Shown piece after piece: positions 23,801 to 34,835 of a DNA stretch of 49,220 bases. The notes beneath the pieces are model-generated. The model ran no database searches and was not told the DNA's origin. It worked only from the letters and a program-made list of their open reading frames with translations. The translations under genes and the position numbers were made by a program. How positions within the stretch are numbered: the stretch's first letter is position 1; each line of letters begins with the position of its first letter. Location: assembly GCF_000003605.2 (NCBI RefSeq), contig NW_003131853.1, positions 1,162,851 through 1,212,070 of the forward strand, given 5' to 3'. This stretch comes from Saccoglossus kowalevskii. Taxonomy: Eukaryota > Hemichordata > Enteropneusta > Harrimaniidae.

Positions 23801-26800
23801 CTTTTTGATTTATTAATTTTATACGGCTTCAACCTCAATGAACTAAGCAATGGTGAAATGTGCATACTTTTTTATGATTTATTATCAAAGAATAATCAAT
23901 TCAGATCAGATGTTATATTATTATAAAACTGGATTGACTTTACTGACTATATTTATTATACGATATTATCATTAAATATATATTAGAACGTTCTTATATA
24001 TAACTGGCTCATCTAAGTACTAGTTTATGTTGCCAAAGTCCTCACTTTGTCACATGTACATTAAATAGTGACTGCATACTAGTATTTAATTTAATGTTCT
24101 AATGTTCATTAATACACTGGTAGTATGCAACTCAAAGATTACCCATATAAATACGTTGCAAAATTAACTCTTGTAGTCATATGTAATTGTTTTGAGACAG
24201 ATTTTATAGGATCTTATGTGTGAGGTAAAACAGAAATTAAGTATCACTGTAAAACCATTTATTTTCACTGACATTTAATTCCACTATTTTGATGACTTGA
24301 GCATATTCACTGTGTTTTAATTTCACAAATTTGTCAAGGAAACAATTAGTTTCATTGTTATCGGGTATTTTACATGTTCACGTAGATTTAACAAGTCATT
24401 GAAAATGACATAGTCCCCATTAAGTTCTACTTGTGCTCGTCATATTAAAGCGGAGGGGTTGTCGCGAGCGTGTCCCTGAAACTTGAGTTCCAAGTGGCTT
24501 ATACAACAATTTGTTTATTTACATCAAAACACGTGTTTCGTGTCATAGTAATATGGCCAAAATAAAAACAGCTGTTATTCAGCCATCTTTGATCTGATTA
24601 TGAAACACACTGATATGTATGATGTATGTGCCAAATACGAATGAAAATGGTACATAAATTGTGGAAATATAGTAGTAAGGCCAAAAAGTCAGATGGCTGT
24701 CAATCGGCCATCCTTGACCAGATTTTGAAACAAATTGTCATGGACATGCATCCTAACATGTATAAAGTACATGTCTGTGCCAAATTTGAATGAAAACTGA
24801 CAGAGCACGTCCAAGATACTGCATAAAAAAACAAAAGCAAGATGTCTGCCAGTCGACCATCTTTGATCCAATTGCGAAATAAATCGTCATGTACATGTAT
24901 CCTAACATGTATAATCTATGTACCAAGTTTGAATGACAACTGACAAAGCATGTCCAAAATACAACATTTTCAAAAAACAAGATGGCTGCCAGTCGACAAT
25001 TTTGAATCGAATCGCTAAATCACTGCATGTGCATATGTCCCACATAAGGTACTAGGCACATGCAAAGAATGAAAGGAATCGGTCCACAGGATTCTGAAAT
25101 ATGACGTTGGATAGACTGACGCACGAACAGACGGACACACGGACGGTCGGGCGGACAGACTCAGGAACTCACGGACGGTCGGGGACATGTATTCTAACAT
25201 GTATGATCTATGTACTAAATTTGAATGAAAACTGACAAAGCATGTCCAAAATACGACATTTTCAAAAAACAAGATGGCTGCCAGTCGGCCATCTTTGATC
25301 CAATTGTGAAATAAATCATCATGGGTATGTATCCTAACATGTATAATCTATGTACCAAGTTTGAATGAAAACTGACAAAGCATGTCCAAAATACAACAAA
25401 AAACAAGATGGCTGCCAGTCGGTCATTTTGAATCGAATCGCTAAACCACTGCATGTGCATATGTCCCACATAAAGTACTAGACACATGCAAACAATGAAC
25501 AGAATCGGCCGGACGCACGGACGCATGGACACACGGACGCACAGAGACCGAATTATAAGTCCCCGTTTTCGGACTTTGTCCGAACGGAGACTAATTAAGC
25601 AAATTTTTACTTATCAGCGAAAATAGTTAAATTAAAACCCAAGCCAGGTACGGCCATCGACACAGTTTGTGTGGGAAGGATGTCTTCATAGCGACAAAAA
25701 CAGGAAGTGCCTTGTTTCAAGGCGTGCTCAATCTGATCTCACTGCTTAAGATGCTCAATTAGCCTATGTGATCCCGCACGGTATAGTGTAGAGGCCTACA
25801 GGTCGAAGACACGGGACCATGCAATTCAAACGATGATGTCTATCTGACCGAACATGAACACAAAAATGATGGAAAAATACAGAGTTTTGTGAGTGAAACC
25901 AATTATTGTAAATCTTGGACAAAAATTAGACAACTATGTGCTTACATATGGTTTTTGTAAAAAGAAATATTGTCAATATATGGATAAATTACTTTTATTA
26001 TTTTATTTTTCCCTGTTCTCTTTGCATAATACCGGTAATGAAATTTATAAAATCTACAGTAAACCTTTCTCCATATTTAATGTTTATGTATATACCAATG
26101 CAGGAAAATTTACATCATATTAAAATATTCTTCTTACCAGTATGTGGAAAAAGTTTATTATAAAGAAGTACTCTATGGCCTGCTGGAGCAGACAATGTCC
26201 AAACACAGTCATAATATATACGTCCACCAGCAACAGAGAAATCAGACATAATTGGTTCCTTAATTAATGATCCTCCAATTGGATCTAACGTACTATGTCC
26301 ACAATCTAGAAAATAAAAATATATAAAGTTTGAATATGCACAGTATCATGACTTTTCACTTTTGATTATTGTCTTTATCTCATTAAAAAAATTATTAAAA
26401 TTGGCGAATTGGATTTTTTAAGGGTAAAGGCACTACTAGTAAGTATATAAAGAAAATCACACAGTCATTGTAGAAACGGAACTTTGCTTACTCCACTTTT
26501 TATTTGACTTATTAAACTTTTATTCAGCAATATCAATTTCTGGTGGCTTAAAGTTGATTTGTTACTAGTTCTATGAGCAAGAAGTGTATACTCGATGCAA
26601 AAACTAAAAATATACAGACATTGAAAAGCTTGTAATACAAAGGTTATGCTGCCAGCTTTTATGGCTTTGGAAAATANNNNNNNNNNNNNNNNNNNNNNNN
26701 NNNNNNNNNNNNNNNNNNNNNNNNNNNNNNNNNNNNNNNNNNNNNNNNNNNNNNNNNNNNNNNNNNNNNNNNNNNNNNNNNNNNNNNNNNNNNNNNNNNN

Positions 26801-29800
26801 NNNNNNNNNNNNNNNNNNNNNNNNNNNNNNNNNNNNNNNNNNNNNNNNNNNNNNNNNNNNNNNNNNNNNNNNNNNNNNNNNNNNNNTTTGGAAAATAAAT
26901 TGCTGATAAATGAGAACCCTAAATTAAAATTTGTCCTACCTGTCATTGGTTTATTGAACCAACTCACATCTGAAATAGGAACAAATTATTGACACATCAC
27001 TGAGCATTTTGAGTGTATTTCGGTCATATTTCATAGTCCATGTAATATTGAGACAAAATTACATTTTACATTAGTTGTTTATATAAGGTAGAGATGCAGG
27101 TTCGTCGGCACTTTTCGTGAATTTTTTTTTTTTTTTTTTTTCTTACCCAAACAGTCTTGGCTAGATTTAGTTGAAATTTCGGAGCATTGTCATTGTTGGA
27201 ACATACTCAAAAATCAATTTTAAAATATAGGGAACCGAGGCACGCTTATGTGATTAAAAGTCCCAAAAGTTTGTTTGCGTTGCTCTTTGATTGACAAGTC
27301 ACTGTCACTGTCAATGTTATATGCAAATGATTGTTGGCCCCAGTTACGGAGCAGCCGGTGTGCGACTTCCTGTCCTGGCTCTCTGTTTACTTACCTCAAG
27401 CGTGATCAACTAGCAAACTACAAAAACAGACAAGACGTAGACGCTTCCAGCATGCAAGCGGAATGAAACAAAACATACACTTGTAACTGATAGGTAAACT
27501 TTTTCACCCTTAAATAAATTGATTTTCATTTATTTTCATGTAGGAGGTAGCGTCGATAGGGCGATTTAATTTTCGTGCAAAACAAGGCCACACTTTCTTT
27601 TGTTTTCTTAGTGTATAAATTTCAAGCTTTTTCGCATTGTGGGCAAAACTAAAAAAACGTTTCCACTGAAGTAAACATTTTTCATTTCGCTGTAATGATT
27701 ATCGTGCTGATAGAATTGCGATGCAATTGACAAACAACACAGCTGTTGCTGTCATCGCTAACTTTTCAGTGTTAAAATACACAAACATAAAATACTTGGT
27801 TAATTAAAAATAACAAAAATACCCTGGAAATTACCGAAAAATCGGCAATGAGATGCTGTTTTTAAACACCGTAGAAAAATCATGCACTCTGCGATGCCAT
27901 CTTGGTTACCTTAATCGGAAACCCCCTTGTCAGCTAGCTGCACCGGTAGCGATGTCGCAAACTACGTTGTATGGTCGTGATCGGCGACCTCTGGTACTAA
28001 GGAACTCTATGAATGAGGTATTTCCAGAAGTCAGGGTTCGTTTAATTTGCATCGACCTGTCTCGTCTGTAGTTGAATGAAACTTGCATTGATTTACAATA
28101 GTTCCCTTTTCAATGTGACTTTATTTCGAATTTGTTTCACCGGCGTTTGGGTGATTGAGTAGTAAAAACTGCGAATAGCCGTTGTGTAGTAAAATATTAG
28201 GGCCCATTTCAACCTGGTCATCTAACTTCGCATGGTCCACGGGAACTGCATCATACAAAGTATTTTTTAAAGGTTTGAGGGAAGGTAAATTTAGACTCAA
28301 CCCACCCAATGGCGATCGCTATGTTTATATAACTGTATGAATATGTCATCGGCTTTACGTAATCCATTGTGTCCCTCCCTCAGTGGAATTGATAACACAA
28401 CGCTATGACAGTTTTCACGCAAGGTTGAGACTTCGCGGACGATTTTTCATCCGTTTCCCTCGAATTCTAAATATTTTTATTTTATTTTTTTTACCTGACG
28501 ATTTAACATCGGCAAATTACGGTGTATGGTATATTTCAAGGAGTTTCTGTTACACATATGAAGCGAATGATTCGTTTTAAAACTTTTTTTTACAAAATGG
28601 CGATTATCTCAGTTTCATTTTTTACTCAAAATTTCAACTTTAAAACTATTTAACTTCTAGACGGTTCATTTGTTTCAATGAAATTTTTAGGGGTCATTAT
28701 TCAGGTCTATCCTAAGTAAATGGCTTTGTATGGTTTCACTGTCTTCACTGGAACAGAAACAATAGAGCTGCCAATTAGCGGCTCTGTTAACTGTGAACGA
28801 TTTATATCAGGGTATGCATTCAAAAGTTAAATAGTTTTAAGTGCACTTTCACCTAAAATGCATGATTTTAACCCAAAATCAACACCACTTAATATGGTAT
28901 CATAGTACATTATTGTAAACCATAAAACTCAAAAGTTTAAATAAAACTCTTTCAAGTGATATATAACTTGATTGGTAAAAAGTATATTTTACTCATGTAA
29001 TTACAGGCAATTAAAAATATAGTCTCCCAACCTGCATCTCTACCTTAAAGTACAATAAAGTCATCTGATCTTAGTTATAATAATAGTGATTACAATAATT
29101 ATATGTACAATAATGTGCTAATAATATAAATATATTTTTATATAATGTAAAATAATTGCATTGCACTTGTCAAATAAGAAATATACACATTTTTGAATAG
29201 TGTTTGTTGTGGATTTTGTAACAGTCTAATAAAAGTATTGATTTATAGTACCAAATATATGTATGTGGGGATGTTTATGATGTAGTATGCTGCACCTAGG
29301 CAGCTGTATAATGACAATCTGATCAACCAAAAACAATATTTTTCAGCTATTTGCATGATATTTTTATAAATATATGCAATTTTACATGACATACCATTAT
29401 GTGTTTACTTATTTTGTATTAACAAATTTCAGATGAGTATTCGGTACATAAATCACCACCCTTATGTTTACCTTTGATACTACAAAGATGATTTTGGATC
29501 TGTATTGCATGGATTAAAATGGCAGTTTATTCTCCCTTAAATATTTTCAAAAAATCTACTTCAGTATTTGTAAACATGCAATATAGAGTAGACAAATGTG
29601 ATAGGCAAAAAAGAGCAGTTTTAGAATTACATATAATATCAGACCAAAACATATAATTCGAAATGATAAAAGTAATTATACTTTACACACCTGTGACAAT
29701 TTCATAAGAGAATTTAAATCCAACACCATTTGTATTATTATTGGCAAAAAATGAAATTGTTACTGCTTGACCTGTTGATTGGAATGGTGTTGGTCTTTTG

Positions 29801-32800
29801 TCAGCACAGTATTGACCAACTATTGAGTCTTCATCTAACTCTGATGAGTTCCATATCTACAAAGACACATAATGTTTCCATAAAATTATATGATCATGTA
29901 TAACTTTCTTTGCACGGTTGTTAAACCAGTGATATGGACTGAAATATATCCAGTGTAAACATAGTTCACAAAAATATGGCACTTACAACTTATATACAGT
30001 CACTCACACAAAATTTGACATTTTCAATGATGACAATTTGATGTAAAAATAAAGATAAATGTGAGCTACTAGGTAATAAATGTCAATGATGTTAAATCTG
30101 TAATTCAACATAATACAGAATAGACATTTTGTCATAAATTAACAAGATTAAACAGACATTCACAGAGACTGATATATTTAAAACCTAAATATGTGATTAT
30201 AATCACACTTTTGAGACAAGTTTCTTTCTTACTCTTATTGTAAAAGCTAAACAAAAACAAAAACATGCAAGGAATCCTACAGATCCTGATATGTATTCAG
30301 TAAAAATATCATCAATTAGACTAATTTGCATAAGGAAATATTCATTGGAAATCTTACAAATATTTTATTCTCATTACATATGCCTGTCAACAATCTTTTT
30401 ATTTACATGTTTGCAGATTTTTGTACTTTGTGCAGTCATTCTGGAAATGTTTGCTCCTTTTGTTACATTTGTTTTATTTCCATATTGCTCCAGCTCACCC
30501 TCTAGTTTTTATGGTGTAATATATTTGCCATAATTTCCTTGCTGGATTGAAAGTGTTAAGATATTGTTGAAAGGGTATTTTAAGGCAGTGAATACAGAAA
30601 ACTTGTGTGATCTGGTCTGCTGAGCAGTCTGTATTAACAGATGGTGGAAATTATAGATTTTTTTTATAGAATTATATTTACCTTTCCTTTATAAGTAGGT
30701 ATATAATACCTACAGACAGCAGGAAATTGTTTTGGACTACAGAAAATTCACAACACATGCTGTCCCATGGTGTTAAACTCTTATGCATTTGCCAAAAATA
30801 ATTCTGTATTTATTTGAACCAAAACATCTCAAACAAGGTACTTTACGGTGAAAAGATATTGTAAATATATGAATGAAATTTCAGTTAGTTAATAGCGTTA
30901 CAATTAACACCAACAAGACAATCAATATCAACTTACCTTGACGTAGTGTTGGCAAGATTCTGATGTACTTTCCAATTGAAAGTCCTCAAATAAAATTCTA
31001 ATTCTTGCATCATAATTTGCCTCAATATGATACATACAATGCAGATAAGAAGGATAAGGCTCTGGGAAACTGGGACTTGATATTGATGATTTCTTTTCTG
31101 TATAATGGCTGTCAGAGTTTACACTTATTCTTGTCCCACAAGGTGCTGAAATAAAAGCAGACTGGTAAAGTACACAAAAATGTCTTATCATATCGCAAAA
31201 TTGTTGGATACTATGGCAATAAAATAATACGTAACTATAAGATGGTTACTTATGGTTGTCAAGAATTATTAACAAATTCAGATGGATTATCATGGATTCT
31301 AAAAATGTTGATTTTTAAAAAAAATTCAGATATTTAAATACTAACATAAATTTACTTACTTTCACTTTTAACTACTATGAATTCCATCTTGAAGCCAGTC
31401 TTACTAATAGTTGTATCTGAATAAAATATTAATTTGATTGTATTTTGCACTGAAATAGAATCATGTGGCAATGTATAACCGCAGTAGTGTCTTCTTAGAG
31501 ATGGTGAAGGAGTTGTTAATTCTTCACCAACAATAATTAGGTTATCACAACTGAAAACAATCAAAAAGAATCATAATAGTTTAGGAAAAACATGGGAATA
31601 AGGCAACTTTATATTTGCACTAAAGTCCAAAATATGTTGGCTAATGGATGGTTTTGCTGAACATTTGTGTATGCTAGACTTTACATTTTTGTTTTAGGGG
31701 GCTATTTTATGTATATACTCACTTGCATCCATTATTGCAACGTTCTATATTAAAATCCAGAAAATGTGTTCTTATATAGAATCCTTGTGGAGCAATTAAA
31801 TTAATTTCACATGATTTGTCATGACTATAATTGTTTGGATAATTTGGTGAAAATATATATCCATGAGAATCTTCTTGTAGATATTTGTTTGTTCTACTCA
31901 GCTCACATATATCTGAAATTAAGAATATTAAAATCAAATAACATAAACATATGATCAACTACAACAACAACAACAACAAATTTTACTGGAAACAATATCT
32001 AAGACGTTAATAGAATAATATTGATAATAATAATAACAGGTATTTCAGGCACAGTGGCACTGTACAATTACCCTGGCTACCTCTCCATCTGGATCATGCA
32101 AAAAACTATCCTGGCTGCCATATACAGGTGTATTTTCTATCAACTTAGAGAACAAATCTTCTAATCAAGGTATGTATACAATAACTTATAATTAACTAAT
32201 CAATATATACAGATTATCCTACAATTTACCAAGCATTAGCTTGTAATTACTGGTTCTTAGAATGGGCTAAATTTTTATACCTCTTAGTCCATGCTAAAGA
32301 GCTGTGTACTAATCAGCATATACAAACTAACTTGCAGCAAGTCTCAGAAGTATTGGGGCAGCAAGTTATCAAAGTTGCTCACTAATTTGCTGAAAACTTG
32401 ACTAACATCAAAAATTTTGTAAAACCTTACAAACTTATTTAAAATATTGTTTTTTTTAGAGATGACTAGTATTTGATGGTGACAGAATGAAGGGTAATAT
32501 TAAAATTGTAGGTCATCTTCTTTAGTCAAACCCAAAGTAGTGAACAAGTTCTGAGACTTGCTGTAAAATATACTAATCAATACATTGATTATCTTTAGAT
32601 CTTTAGTATTTGATGGTGACAGAATGAAGGGTAATATTAAAATTGTAGGTCATCTTCTTTAGTCAAACCCAAAGTAGTGAACAAGTTCTGAGACTTGCTG
32701 TAAAATATACTAATCAATACATTGATTATCTTTAGATCTTTTTATCAATGTGTAGATTTAAACTCAAAAATCTATGAATGATTGTACAACTGTATTTAAA

Positions 32801-34085
32801 TTGATTGATCTACTATATATATATATATATATATATACGGTATATTAACTTAAAATCTACTAATCAGATAAACGTAAAATCTACTAATCAATGCATGTAT
32901 AGATTATCTCAAAATCTAATCAGATCATTCCCACCCTCAGTACATGTAGTTATAATATGAGGTTATTACAAATATGCTGCAAAGTCTGCACAAAGACAGT
33001 ACAGCAACTGGAGTATTGACAAACGCATAGCAGAGGATGACGTGACTTTGTACTGTCTGAGTGCATACTTGTAATGCCTTTATTATTATACATTTTACCA
33101 ATCCAATCCATTTTGTGGATGTATAGGAACTGAGTAAAATGGTGAACTTTATTTCCAAAAACATCATCTTTGAAATACTGCATAATTGTTGCATATTTTG
33201 AATTAGCATTTGGATACAGATAGTCCATTCAATACGGCAAATTTTAGGGCACACTATAAGTGATGATATGGTGACAGATATATAATAACATATCTGTTAT
33301 CAGAATCTATAAAGCACTTGGTGTGACTTAGATAACATAACATAGTAATCTGTTCCAGTGTTTGAGAATACACGAGCAAGAGACAAACATACACTATGAT
33401 ATTAGATTGCACATGAAAAAACATATCGTAAACCACATTTCACTGGACATTTTCAAAAGCATCAAGACCCAGGTTGTTTTCTTATTCTATACGAAATAGT
33501 ACACATCTTGAAATTATGAATTGTTCAGCCTCTACAAACTCAGCACACCTTCAATCAAAATGATTATATCTGGCCATCATTTAAGAGCCTCACATGATTT
33601 GACAGATTGTCAAAAATCCATAATCTGTTATCTAGCTAGTGTCTGACACCAAGCAGTCTAAATTATTTTACTTTATTTATTTACTCTGATTTCACTGATA
33701 GGTATACTGTATAGGTATATGTCATGCTAATGAAATGCTGTACTATGAATTCAAAAAATACTAATTAATACAACTTATGTTCTCAATTTTTCATGCATGG
33801 CTAGCCTGGTTGAAAATTGTCTAATAATCTGCACAAAGATTGGGATAATTAATTTACTGTGTCCAAATGAGCATTTTGGATGTCTTATTTCTCAAAATGC
33901 CACAACTGCCAAACAATTTTTCACAAACAATGTATTTTACAAATGTTTCTAGATCACATGGGACACACACATGCTGCAGCACACAGCACATACTTACCCA
34001 CAGATATCGAAGCAATTTGTGTGGAATAACAGCAAAGTAAGAACAAAAACAGTGAATGTTTCAGTTGAAAAACAACCAAGCCCAT
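20158..34085 (-). CDS. Single-pass receptor: signal peptide, three CUB-type domains, LDLa, TM, PPxY tail (11 exons)
   Basis: Eleven exons with GT-AG borders and consistent phases total 2295 bases, 764 codons plus stop. Residues 1 to about 25 are a hydrophobic signal peptide (HSLFLFLLCCYSTQIAS). CUB1 (about 30-155) has CELSRTN, FSPNYPNNYSHDKSCEINL and FDSD-like FYSDTT. CUB2 (about 157-280) has PCGTRIS and SPSFPEPYPSYLHCMYHIE. A 10-residue linker follows, then a more diverged CUB-type domain (about 292-410), one LDLa module (CADNFFLC, CIHSSLICDGIDHC, DDERSELC), a Ser/Asn-rich stalk, a TM helix near 515 and a tail of about 230 residues with PPPPYDQV, DPPPYYPG and a long acidic stretch. NETO proteins have CUB-CUB-LDLa-TM, and LRP3/10/12 and LDLRAD4 share parts. 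The third CUB makes it distinct. PPxY motifs suggest binding of WW-domain ubiquitin ligases (inference). An exon could hide in the gap at 26677-26886. Confidence 0.88.
21522..21743 (-). CDS. Receptor exon 10: stalk and transmembrane helix
   Basis: Possible N-glycosylation sites NVSS, NGTE and NSSV, then IAYTVSAMSVLTMVILLLII and the stop-transfer KIWMNKRKQ. Ends SNDIGSE before GTGAGA. Confidence 0.9.
22249..22422 (-). CDS. Receptor exon 9: LDLa module
   Basis: Six Cys in LDLa order: CADNFFLC, GEMRC, CIHSSLICDGIDHC and DDERSELC, with the calcium-site acids DG.D and SDDE. Donor GTAAAT. Confidence 0.9.
23025..23213 (-). CDS. Receptor exon 8: third CUB-type domain, second half
   Basis: FNSVEIRNGRTSVSPLL, then CVYIRLTAWFHSSDAFLIVY. 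This is a diverged CUB end. Donor GTAAGT. Confidence 0.85.
24244..24410. mobile_element. Family F element, left part, split by a family B' insertion
   Basis: ACTGTAAAACCATTTATTTT with CACTG and CACTGTGTTTTAATTTC as in 11865-12073. The matching right part (CAGCGAAAATAGTTAAATTA then AAACCC) is at about 25612-25650, beyond the inserted element. Confidence 0.5.
24411..25593 (+). mobile_element. Family B' tandem-unit element with terminal hairpin
   Basis: Non-coding. A left motif AGTCCCC (24412) is followed by units of about 140 bp with TTTGAATGAAAACTGAC (near 24784, 24926, 25217 and 25355) and GATGGCTGCCAGTCGGCCAT. GGACG-type microsatellites occur twice (25120-25185 and 25508-25545). The end hairpin is AGTCCCCGTTTTCGGAC-TTT-GTCCGAACGGAGACT (25558-25592), as in family B at 10775. 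A block of about 430 bp (two units plus 3' end) is present twice. It lies in a receptor intron. Confidence 0.7.
25594..26137. other. Receptor intron
   Basis: The right part of the split family F element near 25612-25650, one TACCGGTA at 26030, otherwise nothing seen. Confidence 0.5.
26138..26305 (-). CDS. Receptor exon 7: third CUB-type domain, first half
   Basis: DCGHSTLDPIGGSLIKEPI, then YYDCVWTLSAPAGHRVLLY. The CxW and AP.GHR spacing is that of a CUB second and third strand. Donor GTAAGA. Confidence 0.85.
26677..26886. other. Assembly gap (210 N)
   Basis: Lies between receptor exons 6 and 7. The 11-mer TTTGGAAAATA stands directly on both sides of the gap. Confidence 0.95.
26940..26969 (-). 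CDS. Receptor exon 6: 30-base micro-exon
   Basis: Encodes the linker DVSWFNKPMT between CUB2 and the third CUB. Acceptor TATTTCAG, donor GTAGGA. The phases (1 in, 1 out) fit its neighbours exactly. Being 30 bases long and 53 bases from a gap, it is the least certain exon. Confidence 0.6.
27086..29045. mobile_element. 1.96-kb inverted-repeat element flanked by TA
   Basis: AGGTAGAGATGCAGGTT (27086-27102) and its perfect inverse (29029-29045) bound the element, each with TA on the outside, as expected for a TA target duplication of Tc1/mariner-like or related DNA transposons. The interior is richer in GC than its surroundings and has only short frames with no recognisable transposase, so it is probably non-autonomous. 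It sits in the receptor intron between exons 5 and 6. Confidence 0.7.
29691..29856 (-). CDS. Receptor exon 5: CUB2, second half
   Basis: IWNSSELDED, GQYCADKRPTPFQSTGQ, VTISFFANN and GFKFSYEIVT. Acceptor CTTTGTAG, donor GTGTGT. Confidence 0.88.
29857..30936. other. Receptor intron
   Basis: AT-rich intron between exons 4 and 5. No exon or bounded repeat seen. Confidence 0.5.
30937..31145 (-). CDS. Receptor exon 4: CUB2, first half
   Basis: PCGTRISVNSD, SPSFPEPYPSYLHCMYHIE and RIRILFEDFQLE, ending CQHYVK at a phase 0 donor GTAAGT. Confidence 0.9.
31360..31550 (-). CDS. Receptor exon 3: CUB1, second half
   Basis: CDNLIIVGEEL, then HYCGYTLPHD, IKLIFYSDTT and GFKMEFIVV, the usual CUB closing strands. 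Phase 2 in, phase 1 out (donor GTAAGT). Confidence 0.9.
31723..31912 (-). CDS. Receptor exon 2: CUB1, first half
   Basis: Begins with the split Asp codon, then ICELSRTNKYLQEDSHGYIF; carries SPNYPNNYSHDKSCEIN and ends with CNNGC before GTGAGT. Confidence 0.9.
32332..32702. mobile_element. Family D inverted-repeat element (degraded, right end duplicated)
   Basis: Left end TGCAGCAAGTCTCAGAAGTA with TTGGGGCAGC. The right end is the inverse of TACAGCAAGTCTCAGAA. It is the same family as 44631-45348. The right end is present twice because of the tandem duplication at 32467-32740. Confidence 0.65.
32467..32740. repeat. Perfect tandem duplication, 2 x 137 bp
   Basis: TAGTATTTGATGGTGACAG starts at 32467 and again at 32604. 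I see no difference between the two 137-bp copies. It lies in the first receptor intron. It is either very recent or an assembly artefact. Confidence 0.9.
32813..32837. repeat. (TA)n microsatellite
   Basis: About 12 TA units in the first receptor intron. Confidence 0.9.
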
Positions 34086-34120
34086 CCTAATGCCACTCCC
34101 ATTCCTGTTTTCTTTTAGGT
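33998..34120 (-). CDS. Receptor exon 1: 5' UTR end and signal peptide
   Basis: Follows an acceptor TATCTTTCAG, so at least one non-coding exon lies upstream. The chosen ATG is at 34085-34083 and opens MGLVVFQLKHSLFLFLLCC. Donor GTAAGTA. An earlier ATG at 34102 opens a 13-codon frame that overlaps the start out of frame and ends at 34061. Confidence 0.85.
34061..34102 (-). promoter_or_regulatory. Overlapping upstream ORF of the receptor gene
   Basis: ATG at 34102-34100 opens 13 codons to TGA at 34063-34061, out of frame with and spanning the main start at 34085. Such frames often reduce translation of the main product. Confidence 0.55.
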
Positions 34121-34835
34121 CTGAAAGATAAACAAAATTTGAGAAGACAATCATTTCTAAGTGTAAGTTCACCAAAAAAATACCTAACTTAATGACAGAA
34201 TTCTGATAGTAGATAAACATATCTTTTATAGTAAGTCAGACTCAACTTGCATTCAGGAACTTGCATGCTCCTAAAGAAAATACTTCCTTATAAGAATACA
34301 CTGGCAGCACATGGTAGAATTTAAACCTTAGAGTTTAAAAAGCAATGACTTTAAAATTCCTCCTGATCTGAACAGAAAATACTAACCATACATGGCACGA
34401 GAAACAGTAAGCTCAGCATAAAGGAAAACATCTGAACCACCATGTATGCCTGTCCAACTCACACATATATATAGATCATATATAGTATTTTGATAATAGA
34501 CAAGATATGTATTTTATAAGTAATCTATGAACTTTGTACGAACATAAATTACAGCATATTCATAAGTAACAGACAATGCACCCAGTCACACATTAATAAG
34601 AGGTCAGCTACCACACGTCAAGAAGAGCAAATTTCTTTAGACATTATTTATTAAAGGCAATCACCATAATATTTATGACAGTATCATAAGACCTACATGT
34701 GTACAGTACCTGGCAGAGACAGGTACTTTAATTGTCACTTGGCATTTGCCAGCTGTTACAGTTACTAAGCTGATATAAAAAAACAGCCATAAATTATGAC
34801 AACTTGACCTACAAAACCAATAATAAAAATAACAA

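Noticed and set aside
24689-25532. Several minus-strand Cys-rich open frames with repeated FVSFHSNLVHR
   Set aside because: They are translations of the family B' tandem units, so the repetition is a DNA repeat rather than a protein repeat.
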